A stretch of DNA of 64,000 nucleotides from Caenorhabditis elegans (GCF_000002985.6 NC_003284.9:3410001-3474000); one strand, 5' to 3'. Positions 1 through 12,850 are shown, counted from the first letter of the stretch. Made by a program: numbers and translations. The notes: generated by a model from the letters alone, not told the origin.

Positions 1-1614
1 TTAATGGTCTTATCAGCAGAAGCCGATGCGATTTTTGTACCATCCGGGCTCCAGGTAAGGCCAAACACAGATCCAGAATGAGCGACATTTTTCAAAGAGT
101 CATCTTCAAAGACTCCGGTTTTTGTTCCATCAACTCCGTTGTATAACACAATGGTTCCATCTCCTCCAGTCGAGGCGAACAGAGAGCCATCAGGGTTGTA
201 GCGCACAGAGTGGACGAATTTCGTATGTTCTCCGAAAGTCTGGAAAAATTGGAAAATAAATTTGAAACTGGTTTTTTGTCTGAAAACGTATTTGGAACAC
301 TCGAGTCATTTAAAACAAGTTTCCTTCTATCAAAATTAAATCTCTGTTAGAGTTGCACTGACAATAAGCTACTGAAAAGATGTTTGCATTCCGGTAGTAT
401 TAAAAATTCACGCATACGTTCAGGTTTTTTTCTACATTATTTGTTGATAGTTTCTGAAAAAAAAGTTCGCTCAGTGTTTTTTTTAATGTTTTATCAAATA
501 AAAAGCATGAAACTTCAGCGAAAAGCTCACGCGAAATTATCTTTTTTGGAATTAAAAAATACAACTTAACACAAACCTAATAGAATAACATGTAGTATTT
601 CGAAATACTTTAAGCGGAACCTTTGTGGAGAATTTTCAAAAACTAATCCAATATTACAATCACTTACACTTTTAAATTTGAATGGTGGTCCTTCAAAAAT
701 CGCCACTGTATTATCATCAGATCCAGAGATAATGCGGAATGGGCGTGATGGCTTGAAGTCGACGCTGTTCATAGCGCGAGCTTGTCCGGTAAGATTTCCA
801 TTAGACGTTCCAGTGTCAAACAAGAAAACATGACCGAAACGTTCTCTGCCTTCTCCAACGGCGGCAATTCTCTTACTTTCGCTATCCCACGAAATATCCT
901 TCACTGGTCCAGAGAACACCGGAATAGTAGTTTTCAGAATGTGGGTGGTTTGAGTTGTGTCCCAGATACGAACATTTCCATGAACATCACCAGAAGCACA
1001 ATAATAACCACTTGGGCTTGTCTTGGCGACAGTCGTTTGGTGAGAATGCTCAGTGTAGATTTCGGTGTCGGTTAGGCTTCCAACTGGTACAGTATAAACC
1101 GATGTTCCGTTACAATATTGAATCTTGTCTCCAGCGGGGGTGTTGCCTGGAAGTATTTTTGTAAAACGTGATTTAGCTTTCCTATTAACCGTTTCACTTT
1201 GCACTTTTTCTGTTGCCAAAGCGTCTCACTAATACTTAAATATTTCATCAATGATTTTTACTATTTTTCGCACAATTGACAAAAAAACTACAGTAACAAC
1301 AAGCGCTACAGTAGTTTTTTAAAGGATCAATGTGGTTTTCGCTACGAAATACTTTAAATATGTTGCGCAATATGAATTTTCAGAATTTTCTACTTTTGCA
1401 AGTGAAGACTAATTATTTTAAAGAAACAATTTATCTGAAAATTAGTATTGCAGCCATATTAAAATATAATGCAGCCATACGGCTTCAATTTCTAGTATTA
1501 AATAGTAAAATCACCGTGCAATTAAAAATATAAAAACTCACCGAGAACTACGGCAGTTCCTCTAGCAGTGCGAGGCAAAGACGGGAACAATGCGGTTTGA
1601 GAGAATTCCGACAT
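1..1614 (-). CDS. unc-78: Actin-interacting protein 1 (UNC-78), N-terminal part
   Basis: WD40 protein that works with ADF/cofilin to disassemble actin filaments, needed for sarcomere order in worm body-wall muscle (known of the family). Exons read on the minus strand: 1614-1542, 1146-668 and 239-1, the last cut by the window edge. Junction phases agree (73 + 479 nt gives 184 codons; the third exon adds about 79). The protein starts MSEFSQTALFPSLPRTARG and then shows repeated WD40 blades, with GH-type turns and WD-like ends such as GNVRIWD (exon 2) and ASADKTIKIWN-like sequence (exon 3). The sequence agrees with C. elegans UNC-78 as I remember it; the C-terminal propeller lies outside the window. 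The start is fixed by a trans-splice-like acceptor one base upstream. Intron 1 (1147-1541) holds a short inverted repeat around 1285-1322 built on a CTACAGTA-type motif. Confidence 0.96.
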
Positions 1615-1628
1615 TCTGCAAAAATTGT
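1615..1628 (-). promoter_or_regulatory. Probable SL1 trans-splice acceptor of unc-78
   Basis: On the minus strand the sequence reads caatttttgcag, then one A, then the ATG at 1614. A T-rich tract ending in CAG directly before a start codon, with no matching upstream donor in a coding exon, is the usual form of a nematode spliced-leader acceptor. It supports the chosen unc-78 start. Confidence 0.65.
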
Positions 1629-1629
1629 A

Positions 1630-2850
1630 AAAATTGAGCAGGAATCCAAAAGATCGAAGGAAGAAAATCAATAAAATCAAACGAGAGCATTGAGAAGAAA
1701 TAGTGACGACAGCGGGTGAGGAACTAATGAGGGTGCGGAAGGACAGCGGTCACTGGTCACTAACAAACAGTGCGCGCGGCCGAGATGGGGTTTCCTAGGC
1801 CGCAAAGATTGAACAACTGTTTTCTTTGCTTGAAATATATAAGTTTTTCGACGGAATTTTATAATTGAAATTTTCTTTTTTTTTTCTAAGAAAAAATTAT
1901 TAATTTGGTCGATCTATTTTTGTTGATAACGAAGAACAATGCGATAGTTATTTGTGACGTGAAAAAAGTGAATAAGTGTTATTGTTGTGAGAAAGAGGAG
2001 GTCAATAGAAAACGGGGCCCGCCGGCTCGCCGGGTGGAAAGCATTCGACAGCAAGACGTGTTTTTCAATCTGCGACTCGGCGATTCCCATCATCACTCGA
2101 CAATCGAGAAACGGAGGTTCACGCAAACAGAGGATCGGCTGTAAACTCCTCGTTGCTCATCGACCGCTTTTTTTATTATTAGCCGTCACTGGAAAAATCG
2201 ATAAACCTGCGGGGGAAGCTTTGGGTGAAAAACACGTTTTTTTTTCTCGAACAACATGTCGAAACAAAACAAAATAAGAAGAAAATTGGTCGGGTTTTGC
2301 AATAACTTTTCGAATGAGAAATGAAACATTTTCTCGATGAGACAACTCACCAAGCACATGTGATTCATGTTGCATACACGTTAAGGAGGGGCTGACTAAG
2401 CGAACTATAGCCTTATCGCAACAAAAAACGATTTTTTTCCTCCCTTTTCTACTTTTCTCGTATGAATTTGTGCAAACTAGAATATGATTCCCCGTGAGTC
2501 ACCGGAAGAGCTAAATTTTCAATATCAATATATTCATTAATATAAAAAAGACATGTTATTATTTAAGTCCAAAAGTATTTTTGAATAAAGAGTACTACAA
2601 TCCAAACTACATACTAAAAGCTTATAAAAAATTGCTGACAACTTGGCTTCTCGAGATGTTTCAATAGGAATATTCGAAAAACAAGTAGATCATAAAAATT
2701 TGTATATTTAATTTTTTAAAACTGTTTTTCTTTCTCTAGAGCCAACATATTTGCAGGATTCAAGTGTGTGCAGCAATTCTGTGGAGTATGGCCAGTGGGA
2801 AAAATTTGAAATGTTTTTTCTGGCAAAAAAAGCTTCAATCGGTGATCAAC
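1630..2850. other. Intergenic region between unc-78 and dhs-27
   Basis: This holds the presumed unc-78 promoter and outron on the right of the start codon, then the 3' flank of dhs-27. A GC-richer island at about 1700-1800 and 1990-2220 stands out from the AT-rich background and is the best candidate for promoter elements. The overlapping ORFs at 1905-2277 on both strands have no protein-like sequence and were not called as genes. No RNA gene was recognised. Confidence 0.4.
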
Positions 2851-2975
2851 TTTAAAAAAAAGATTCTAAAAAATTAAGTTCACACGAAAACTTTTTTATC
2901 TGAAAAATAGCATTCAATAAAAAAAAATCATGATAAAAATGAACGAAAATGGATAAACGTGAAATGATAAAAACT

Positions 2976-4706
2976 CTAATTATTCTTTCTCGAGTTCTTC
3001 GCTTGATAAGAGGCAACACGATGCTTATGAACTCCGAGCATAACAACAGGGACGAAAAGTACTTTGAAAAACCAAAAGGAGAACAATGTTCCAAGGGCAA
3101 CCTGAAATTTTGCAATATTCAGACCACTAAGACACCATTGATTTTACCTGAACATCATGTTGCACACAGCCCGTTGTGATTTCCCAATTAGTCCCGATAA
3201 TTCTGACAGCTTGTTTGGCAAAGTTTTCAGGGGTGACAACGAAGATATTGTTCGCTTCTTCAGCTTCATACGAGGCGACCTTGGTAGCAACGAGCATTGG
3301 AATGAGACACTGGAAAAATGAATAAACTTACACTTGAGTTTTTTTTTAAAGTTTGTGAAGAAAGATTTTGAGTTAAAATACAATACGTTTAACAATAAAT
3401 TGAATCAGTTCTGGCAAAATCATTACATGTAACTGGTTACGTTTAGACGTGCGACATTTAAATTAAAAACTCCGTTGTTGTAAGTATTAATATATACATT
3501 TTATAGAATACAAATTTTCAGATAAGCATGTCATTTGACAGCTCGTTTTTCGATTAGGTATCTACAATTATTCAAAATGCAAGAACACAACTCAAAAGCT
3601 TTCTGAAAGTATTTCAGTGCATTTAAGGCTGTTTAACGAAGGCTCTATATATTTGAAATTTTGAATTTCAATTTTGAATGCCTTGAAGGAATATTTAAAA
3701 CGTATTGGACAATAAATCGGTAATTGTTAAGATTTAAATTTAAAGTGTACCTATTGAAAATACGTACCTGAACACGAATTCCAGTTCCTCGGTATTCATC
3801 TGACAAGGAGTCGGAGAAGAAGGATAATGCAGCTTTGCTAGCCGGGTAAGAACTGAGGTACGGAAGCGGCCTCCAGCCCTGGAAGTATATGATTAGTAAA
3901 TCTCGGAAGTTACGGTAGGTAGGTAGGTAACGGTTGGTAGGCGCTTACCGTCATTGATGAGATATTTACAATGATTCCTCGCTTTTTCTTCACCATGTTT
4001 GGCAGAATCATCTCGGTCATCTGAAACAAAGCCTTAATTTGGAAAAGTATCAGAGTATTGAAACCTTAACAGCAGACATCAGGTTAACACGAAGAATCTT
4101 GGACGCCAATCCTTCTGGCAGCTCGGTCAGTGTTCCAATGATATGTGGAGCAATTCCGGCACAATTGACTGTAAAAATACATTGTGAAAATGTTGGAAAA
4201 AATTGCTTACTCAAAATTCCAACATCTAAAGTTTCGAGATCCTTGGGGAGAGCTGACAAGTCGTCTTTTTCAAAATCATGGACATGGCACATAACCTCGC
4301 ATCCATGTTGCTCCACTAGCTCCTTCTTGGTGTTGTTCAATTTGTCGATATTGCGGCCAATCAGGTAGAATTTTTTGAGCCCTCTTGTTTTGCAGAGTTC
4401 TTCAATGTACGCTTTTCCAATTCCATCGGTTCCTCCAGTAATCACTGTAGCAATGAATTTTGAATTTCAGAACATGATTCAACTATATTGTTCAGGCAGC
4501 TTTAGCCCAGAATAGTATTTTATTCAAAATAAAATATAAAAATATAACATACCAGTCCAGGTATCCTTCAAGTAGTCCAAGTCGTGTTTCGGTGTGATAA
4601 AATGCACAAGTACACTCTTACACATAATGTACAGAAATTTGAGAACTCGGACGCACACATATGAAGTAACGGCAAACTGTGCGGCACTCCATAATGCGCC
4701 TGACAT
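2976..4706 (-). CDS. dhs-27: Membrane-bound short-chain dehydrogenase DHS-27
   Basis: Oxidoreductase of the short-chain dehydrogenase/reductase superfamily, closest in layout to 17-beta-hydroxysteroid/3-ketoacyl reductases (let-767, stdh family); substrate unknown. Seven exons on the minus strand: 4706-4553, 4444-4211, 4168-4065, 4020-3949, 3878-3768, 3309-3148, 3101-2976, giving 320 residues and ending in TAG. Visible motifs: an N-terminal hydrophobic segment (about residues 8-35), cofactor motif TGGTDGIG (54-61), NCAG (131-134), active-site serine in NISSM (about 183-187) and the YPASK catalytic pair (Y199, K203). A second hydrophobic stretch near residue 280-305 suggests a C-terminal membrane anchor and ER location. 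The start is backed by an acceptor ending exactly at the ATG. The length equals that of C. elegans DHS-27 as I recall it. NCAG in place of the commoner NNAG is a family variant. Confidence 0.93.
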
Positions 4707-4716
4707 CTGAAATTTT
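4707..4716 (-). promoter_or_regulatory. Probable SL1 trans-splice acceptor of dhs-27
   Basis: Read on the minus strand, aaaatttcag abuts the ATG at 4706, so the mature leader would have no 5' UTR of its own beyond the spliced leader. This is a near-perfect nematode 3' splice consensus with no coding exon upstream. Confidence 0.75.
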
Positions 4717-4964
4717 AGAATTCTTTGAAAAAAAAACAGTTGGTGACAAGACAAGAATGTAATAATTTGGGTCAGAAAATGCAGGAGATGAGAGAAATGT
4801 AGCAAACATTGACACAGATAGAAAACCTTTTATGAGTAAGAGTAAGAAGAACAGTAGCCTGCAGAAAGGAGGATAATGAGCGGAATGATCCAAGGCCGCG
4901 TGTCGGCGCACACAGGAACTGTGTGCGGATGACCTCGTCGTCCCTCCATTTTAGGGGGGAAAAT

Positions 4965-4977
4965 GGGGGGGGGGGGG
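4965..4977 (+). repeat. Poly-G tract (13 G)
   Basis: Uninterrupted run of 13 G on the plus strand, about 260 bp upstream of the dhs-27 start, inside a G-rich stretch. See the finding on poly-G tracts. Confidence 0.95.
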
Positions 4978-6380
4978 ACGGTCAGATTGATAGTTTTGGA
5001 GTGTGTGTGTGGAAACGGACGTTGTCCTATATGACGAGAAGAATGCAATCACCAGCGGCAACAGCATACAGTGGAGATTGGTATATGAAATGTTTGACGC
5101 AACAAGTGACCAAGTGTAAAAAGATATTTCTCGTTCTTTTATTGGATTCGTAATACTTATTGTCTGAAGTTCCCACAGTTCCATTGAACTAAATCTGAAG
5201 ATTATGCAAACCAGTTTGTTTTTCTACCACGTTTCAAGTGTTAAAAAAAAACGAATCCCAAGTACTCTTAAAATGTAATAACTATGTACTAAAAAATGTC
5301 ATTTATTTATTTACTCTAATACGTTTTTGTTTACCTTGTATTGCTGGTAAAAGTAATGAGATTACTACATGAACCTGAAAATAAAACGTATGCCAAAAAG
5401 GTCTATTAAAGTTTTTTGTGTCTACCTGGAAAATATCAATAAACCTCCGTCTATTTGATTCAGAATAATTAATTTCTATCTGCATTGGGAATATCTTTGA
5501 AAATTTTTATTTAAATTCAGAACTTATTTTATAGATTTTGTTTCAACTTAAAAATGAACTAACTTGCAAGCTGTCACAGTTACACATTATTTTGGTTTTT
5601 GGATGATTTTTTTAATAAGTTAGGGGAGTATGTTCTTAAAAACTGATTCGTTCAACAAGAAACTTTGAATGACCTGCACCTGCCTGGGAGTTCTCTCCTA
5701 AATGCAAAAGCAGACGAAAGGTAGGTAAGAAGGCGCAAACGAGACACGTGCGCCTTGAAACACGTGTTTTTAGTTCAATTGAAAGCTCAATTAGGTTTCT
5801 TTAGCACCGTAAAATCTTCAACATGTTTTCGATACAAAACTTGCAAAATCAGGTGCACTACCATATTCTGTTTGCCAGTAAAAAATATTTCTAAAAATGT
5901 TTGAAAATTAAAATTGAAAAAGTTTAGATAAACGTTGATAAATTTTAAAAACAATTTATTTTATCTGATTGTAAAGTGTCAGATCAAATTGGAAGATACG
6001 CCCAAATAAAAAAAGTTGGAACTACATATTTTCCATCTACTTCCTATATCTATAATTAGTATTTTTGATATTGTTCTTAGCACCCTTGTAACCATTCTAA
6101 ATGTTAATGCCCCAATCCCCCTTTACTTCTGCTAATAAACTTCCTCTCCCAGCAACATGAATGAACTAGATAAGCCCAAAGCTTAAAAAATTAATAATAG
6201 CAGAAGAACATTAAATCCTTTGAATGTGATTCCCTAAATCACATCATTTACTTCGTGTATTTTCTAGGAATTGTCCTCCTGAAATAATCCCTTTCTGTTT
6301 AACTACTAAATTGTCATCATAAACATCACAGTCGCCGTCCTTTGCAGAGTGACCAAAACGATATCATTGTGAAACCCTAA
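4978..6380. other. Intergenic region upstream of dhs-27
   Basis: The first few hundred bases are the presumed dhs-27 promoter and outron. A CACGTG-containing pair of E-boxes lies at about 5745-5765 (acacgtgcgcc...aacacgtgttt). The rest is AT-rich with no ORF that reads like protein and no recognisable RNA gene. Confidence 0.4.
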
Positions 6381-6382
6381 AT

Positions 6383-6532
6383 ATGAATTTTAATACCATA
6401 AAAATCAAAAAACTAGTTCACGACACGGGCTACGGATTTCGAGGAGTTCCTCGAAACTACAAAAGAAACAACAAAAAAGTCGCTCAAGCGTCTCACGATG
6501 CTCCACGCGGTGCCATTCACTATTGTTGGTAA
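6383..6532 (+). CDS. Possible small basic protein (49 codons), unknown
   Basis: A single-exon ORF from ATG to TAA encodes a very basic peptide (MNFNTIKIKKLVHDTGYGFR... ending AIHYCW). It is unusually balanced in base use for this AT-rich region and is followed about 80 bp later by AATAAA. It has no signal peptide, membrane segment or family motif that I recognise. An internal perfect 7-bp hairpin (ttcgagg-agtt-cctcgaa, about 6437-6454) leaves open that the transcript is non-coding. It might also be one exon of a larger gene. Confidence 0.33.
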   Translation: MNFNTIKIKKLVHDTGYGFRGVPRNYKRNNKKVAQASHDAPRGAIHYCW

Positions 6533-6612
6533 ACACTGCTCTCAAACTGTGACTTGTACCTGATATATTATAGAATTAAAAAAAAACGAAAAACGAAAAA
6601 ACAAACAAAATG

Positions 6613-6627
6613 CAATAAAGTTTTATT
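6613..6627. terminator. Back-to-back polyadenylation signals
   Basis: AATAAA at 6613-6618 reads on the plus strand and could serve the small ORF ending at 6532. TTTATT at 6622-6627 is AATAAA on the minus strand and is well placed for the kinase gene ending at 6888. The two signals are four bases apart, as in a convergent gene pair. Confidence 0.5.
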
Positions 6628-6887
6628 TCCTTCGAAAATAAAGGTTTGAAACATGAAAAATTGATACTCTCCGGCTCTGGTTAAAATACACAGGATTCAA
6701 AAATAAATAGTTCACCGAGATCGTTTGGGATCGAAAAATACCGGAATGCTACGGAACCTCATGTGAGCTTTTCTCTCTAGCGGCATGAAATGATTATCAA
6801 AATGTGGGGTGTAACTATGACTAAAATGCGCAACAACACAAATATAAGTACATCAAAAAAAAAATAACAGATTATCATTATTATTGT

Positions 6888-8999
6888 TCAGCATGGATAT
6901 TCTGGATATTCCTCGTGCATCGCTTGAATCGCATCTTCCCAAGCTCCAAGAACTTTTTGAATAAGCATCTGGTAATAAGAATTGTTATAATACTCTACAC
7001 AAGCCAATTTTTGTTACCTGATTCCGGATTTTTTGAACAATTTCATCATCTGCTGGCTTGACACATAACATAATTGAAACAATAAATGGGAGATGAAGAG
7101 CATGTGCAATGAAGTTTCTTCTGTATGCTCGGAGGAATTGGTTCAGAGTTAGATTGAGCTTCTTTCCGGCTTCAACTGCTTTTGCTTTCAGTTGATTGTA
7201 GTAGTAGGGTAGAAATGTGTTCTCAGCTTGTCTACGAATCTCGGTATCACAGCAGAATGTGAGCATATGGCAAAAATCTTCACAAATATTTCCAGTGTGG
7301 ACGTTTTGCCAATCAATTATTGATCCAAGGTGATTGGACGCCACCTCACTTCCCGACTTTCTTGGAATCCACATCAAATTGTAAAACCACAAATCTCCGT
7401 GGCAAAGGAAATCATCGATTCCTGAAATATTAAAGATATTTATAATATCGTTTTCAAAATTGTTTATATTTACCCAATGATTTGTGTGAATCCCGGAGAA
7501 CTTTGGTGAACAGCTCTCTGTCTTGATACATTTTCTCAACTTTTGAGAATCCTTCCTCAAGCTCAGGGTTTCGTGAAACGTACAGCTTCACTATATCAGT
7601 CATATTGGACACAGTGTCAATAAGCTCCATTGGGAAAGGGAATTTTTGTCTCCACTCATCAGACATGCCGATGGAAAATAAATGAAGGTTGAGCATTTGT
7701 GATCCAATTGAAGCGATTTGTTGTAAATTCAAAGATTCATAGTATGGAACACTGACCATCCCTTCCAGATCTTGCATTACAATGGCGCCGGTGGTTTTTC
7801 CATTGTCCTGAAACAAAATTACAATGATTCATGGAAATTTGAATAATTCCTATTACCCATTGTTGAGCGTGATAACATTTTGGAGTTCTTAGGCCTGGAA
7901 TTTTCTCCATAGCGTAATACTCAACCTCTCGATTGAAGAACATAGTCAGACCTCCGATGAACTGTTCATCAGCACCTTCTGGCATTTTTTGCTGGGTTGT
8001 TTTCTCAAGAGCAGCCTTAATGTTGGTGGTTTCTGGCATTTTCACAATGTACTGAAAACAAATGAAACAGGTCATTTCAGCCAACTACAAACTACAGTCA
8101 ACGTACTTTTTTTGTTTGGTTATTGGTGAACTCAATCACGACGCGCATGATTTGTGATACAAAACCGTCTGTTCCAAGCTGACTACACTTGATGTTTCGG
8201 ATATTGTCACTGTTCAGAAGTTGTCCGAGAGACTCAATGAGCCAGCCGGCTGTCAATCCGTGACGACCAATTGGAAGAAGTTCCTTATCAAACTCTAAAT
8301 AAATTTTCAAATTAGAAACTCTAATTACAATGTGCTCATACTTTTACTGAAAAACTCATGCTCTCGAATATTTCCATGGCGGAATGCCAACAGGCGAAGT
8401 TGAAAAACCTGAAATGGAAACAGTATTTGTAGTTTAGTAAGAATTTCTATTTGCAAATATCACGTAGGCCGTAATAATGTTAATCTACTTGTGAAAGTAA
8501 CTAGGATATTAGGTGTATTTTTTCTAGTAAATCTATTGCATATAGTTGACTTTTGATTTCTAGCTCTCTGAAAAAAACTTTTTTCTAGTGGTTTTTCGGT
8601 TCTTCAAGGAGGAGATTTTTTTGAATCAATGTAGCTTTTTGTTTTGTTAAGCATTGATGCTTTCCAAGACAAGGAAGTACTGCAAAAGTTTTGATTTTAA
8701 ACATTAAACACTTAACACGACATTTCACAAGAGAAAAGTCAAATCTCTGAATGATTTTGATAATCGACGGAAAATGCTAGACTTAGTGGATTTTTAGTCA
8801 ACATTTAAAATTTTCAAAATCAAGTGATATCTAATTGTAAGAGTAATTAGTAAGAAATAAGAAGTATGTCTACTGATATTGTTGTTGTTGTGATATTTTA
8901 GAAAACTAATAAACTGATACTCACTTTCAAGAGCTCATTAAACGAGCTCTTTTTCCATCGGCGGCTTTCACGATTGAGAGCCACGACTTTAGACTCCAT
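6888..8999 (-). CDS. CHK kinase-like (DUF1679 family) protein
   Basis: Member of the large nematode family of kinase-like proteins related to choline, ecdysteroid and aminoglycoside kinases; the substrate is unknown. Seven exons on the minus strand: 8999-8925, 8408-8342, 8294-8107, 8051-7857, 7807-7474, 7421-7018, 6968-6888, all phases consistent, giving 447 residues (normal for the family) and ending in TGA. The catalytic-loop motif HGDLWFYN (about 294-301) and the metal-binding IIDWQ (about 321-325) are intact, followed by the typical helical segment with EDFCHMLTFCCD. The N-lobe carries the family sequence LTMFFNREVEYYAMEKIPGL. There is no signal peptide, so it is probably cytosolic. No trans-splice site directly abuts the ATG. 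The 2.2-kb gap to dhs-27 argues against an operon. I believe this is C. elegans C04F6.7, from memory only. Confidence 0.88.
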
Positions 9000-10460
9000 T
9001 ATAGTGATACAAGTTGATAGCTGTATTGAGAACTTTTAACGTGAGAAAAGATGAACTGATATCAAGAGAGAAATAAAATGGCCGGAGATTTTTCGGCTGA
9101 ACGGAGGGCGTTCTAGTTTCGGCAGAGCTTCTTATAAAGGCGGTTTTGGGCGGATCGGTTTTTTTGATACCGCTCTCTGATTCTAATTATCTTGCTTTGC
9201 AGAAAAAATTATTGTTGTAGAAAAGGCAAGAGAAGGAGATAGCTTAAAGTGGGCGGGGATTTGGCAAAACTAGGAAAAACGGACTACGGTGTTCTGTTCA
9301 GCTCCTAGGCAGGACAACGGCTGTGCTCTAGAAGACTAGAAAAGGCGGCGCTTCAGGGCATTTTTAGTAATAATGAGTTTAACGCTAACACATGTCTAAA
9401 CATATGCTTGCATCACACAAGCAATTGGATGTTCGTTTGGAAGTGATGGGAATGGAACAGTGCCCTTTTTTGCAAAGTTCACTAATCAGAGACACAATTT
9501 ACAAAGTAACAACATACAAAAAATACAAAACATGCGTTAATTTTATCATTCTCAGATTTTTTTTTTCAAATTAGATACCCTGCCAAACAAACTGGGAACT
9601 GCCAAAGATCTGTTTGCAAACAATAGTAGATCGCGTTATATATAGACCTGAGGCATGTACTTTTGCTGGTTTTTATAATGAGCTAAACGCGTTTAGCGAT
9701 TCAAGTGATTTCATAAAACGTAGTATTGTATTAGGAACTGGCATCTCTACAGAGACTGATTACAAACCGATGGACTAGAAGTATCTGCAACGATGACGTT
9801 CGTGGATTCTGATTCCGAATCTGATTTTGTGTCCACCACAGTTCATACAGCGCGGCGCGACTACTGTACCTGCTGACCGTAAACAGCCGTACGAGACTGA
9901 TCTGACGAGAAAACAAATAGCCAGTTAGTGCAATAGCTAATTTGTTGGTGACGTCAAGATTGGTGAAAGATTGCCGGTCACTTCATACTAATTTTGACTA
10001 TCAAGTGTTTAAAATTAGAAGAAAAAAAAGAAACTTCCATTTTCACCAGTCTGGATTGTTCTTGATGTTCAAGATGTAGAAGATGTTGAACAGGTGCAGA
10101 ATTCAAATAGTGGGCCAATTGTTTCTTGAAAATTCGGAGGAAACTGTTTCACTGCTCCCTTGCGCAATACTACAATAAAGGTGAAAGCTATAAGATGATA
10201 TTCAAGTTTTAAAATGTTTCTTGCGCAAATTTGTGTGATTAGAATAAGATATGCAGATGAAACAATATTAAAATTTCTGATCTGTGATGCCACTTCTCAT
10301 AATTTGTACGGTTTTTGTACATTACATTTGTACAGAACCGTCAGGTTTCTTGAAGTGTGCAATGGTCCAGGAGTACATGTTGCGTTCTTTATAAAAAGAA
10401 AACCGAAGAAACCTGAAAACAAGAAACCGAAAAGAAAACAAAATTTGATGAACAACATAT
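9000..10460. other. Intergenic region upstream of the CHK kinase gene
   Basis: The first 350 bp are GC-richer (about 9050-9360) and probably contain the promoter of the minus-strand kinase gene. The remainder shows only short ORFs without protein character. No RNA gene recognised. Confidence 0.35.
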
Positions 10461-10462
10461 AA

Positions 10463-12128
10463 CTAATATCCAAAAAGGATTAAAGCTTTCTCTGACAGGT
10501 TCCCAGTGTGATTTCCATGCACTTGCTTTTGTTTCAACACTTTCAACGACTTTTTCCAATTATTATGATGTTGTAAGGATTCCAATCTTCCAACTTGTTG
10601 ATTAATCCGATTTGTCACGTACAACTGGTCCCCGGCGATGTGTCGTAGAAGCGTGGGAGGTCTTTTCTGGCTAGGTGTTCGGAGAAGATGTGAGGAACCA
10701 ATGAAACAAATTTTCTCCTGTGTTCAGACATCCGATTGTCGGAAATTATGCGATAAGATAAATGATCATTTGCAGGTCATAAACTCATAAACTATATTTC
10801 ACAGTTTGAACTAAATATTGTTAAATATTGCGAAAGTAATAATCATTTGTTTTTTTTTCGTGTTGCAAATTTAGATCATAATTTGTTATTGCTTGCTCTC
10901 GTATTTTGTAGAGTCCACATTATATCACTATTGATACTTTGATTTATAAACCCCGCGCTAGGCTTGATCACAAATCAGATTCTTAACACTACTGCTCTTT
11001 GCGGTCGATCGAGGAAAAAAGCCTTTTTAGACAATTAAACAGGATTAACACTCAAACAATTTGAAGCATAGTCTCAAAAACTTTTCCCAAACCTTATGGA
11101 AACCTTTGCTAATCTAGCGCTTATTTCCAGTTCCAGGAAAGGTTCTGCTGTTCAGCACCACTCTGCTCAGTTTCACGTGTACTAAGCCATTGGAAATGAT
11201 CGGAAATTAGGGTCAACATAATCAGAGGGGAATGCTTTTTTAAATGTTTCTTAACTACCAGTGTTTTGAAATGAAATGTAGCCATAAATATTGCTAAATA
11301 GCTGGGTATTTTCCTTTTAAAGGTAATCTTAACAAACTAGAAAATTTTCAAAATTTGAGATTGGGTCCGACTCATTATAGACTAGGCTCATTTTTGGTCA
11401 ACTAATTAAAAAAAAACAACAATACATCTTGCATTTTCTGAGAAAAAAACAAACACATATCATATTTTTTACTTCATGTTCTGCTTTTACATTATAGCTC
11501 ATTTTAACACCAGGAACGGTATGAAATGTTGAAAAAATAAACAAGTCAGGTTTTTGTATTGCATCTGAAAATTTAAGTTCCGGGTAGACATAATAAAAGT
11601 GAACAGTACGCCAAACTGCCATTTTCAGTATGACATTAAAAACAACACATCATTTTATGAGACAATTTCCGAACATTATAACACAAACCAGGAACACGTG
11701 TTGCAATTGGAAAGAAAAATCTCTGAACCAGTGTATACCTTAATGGACTAGTTGCAAAAATAACTGATCAAAAGGTCATCAAGGTCCGATTTCCAGAGCA
11801 CAAGGAACTTCGCAATAATCACGGAGCCCACGCTTCATCTCCGTCACAACCTTCCTCTGCACTCTTTGCAGATTGATCAAATTCCACCAATTCCACCAAT
11901 TTATTGGTCGCTTTTGACCGCTGATTGCGGTGATTGAGTTGTGACTCTAAAATTAAACGTCAGAATACACACTTTTGATGTGTCAAGTATTTTGTAGTGT
12001 TGTGGCCTTCGCTCATTTCGCAATAGAATTGTTGGTAATCAAATGATATCTGAACTTTTTCCAACATAAGGAAGTGTCACCGGCAGCTCAGAGTTATAAT
12101 TTCTGGGAACGGCGTGTATTATTGGCAT
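10463..12128 (-). CDS. Candidate uncharacterised gene, three-exon model
   Basis: Three stretches on the minus strand look like exons and can be joined in frame. 12128-12056 starts MPIIHAVPRNYNSELPVTLP. 11946-11823 contains NKLVELVEFDQSAKSAEEG and has a good ttttag acceptor. 10670-10463 contains RHIAGDQLYVTNRINQQ and ends in TAG. The model gives about 134 residues with no domain that I know. Weak points are the donors (gttcag, gtgatt) and the third acceptor (cacctag). The reading frame is also open upstream of the proposed ATG to 12242, so the true start may be elsewhere, possibly joined to the ORF at 12851-13201. It could instead be a decayed gene. Confidence 0.3.
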
Positions 12129-12850
12129 TTTGAATAAAGTGTAAAAGTCAGTGTTGTTGCAATATGGTTGTTGCGTGATGTTAATTAGTACCTCCACAGG
12201 GTACAAATTCAACACTACAAACTTCAAAATCTTTTTTGGCAAATAAACAAGTCTATTGTTTCCTCTCTTAATAACGTTTTTATTAAACGTTTCAGCCTTC
12301 TACTTGTGGGATTTTTGTTTCAGGATTTTCATTTTCAGTGCAGTCGTATGGAAAAATATATAAAAGGAAAGTACAAAAAATTTGAGGGTTGGGCATTTGT
12401 TGGCAACTTTTTGCACAATTTTGGCTCAATTTGGCTTAATATTGGATTGGTATAAAAGTTGGGCAAGACCTTTGCAACCGAGGCTTTTTTGTCAGAGTTT
12501 TGCAAAAGTCGAATAAACTTTGGCACCAAGCTCTATCATATTTTTGTCTAACTTTCCCCCAAAATCGCCAATTTCTAAACAAAGTTGGTACTTTGTGGGC
12601 TAAACTTAGCCATAAAGTTTTTACGAAATGTAGAGGAATAGCTGGCCGAGTCTATTATGAATTTTTTAAAACATCGGCCTTTTTAAATTTATTATACAAT
12701 GATATTAAAGTTTAAGATGATGTTATTTTTATGCGATTTCAAAAAATAAATTTCCAACAATCAATTGGAAATGGGTGGGTGTCAAATATGGTACTTCTTC
12801 ACTATTTTTCTAAATTTTTTGTATTTCAAATGTTCTTCTGAATCTATTTA

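Noticed and set aside
2976-8999. Operon of dhs-27 and the CHK kinase gene
   Set aside because: They share a strand but are 2.2 kb apart with their own acceptor or promoter regions; worm operon genes are usually about 100-400 bp apart.
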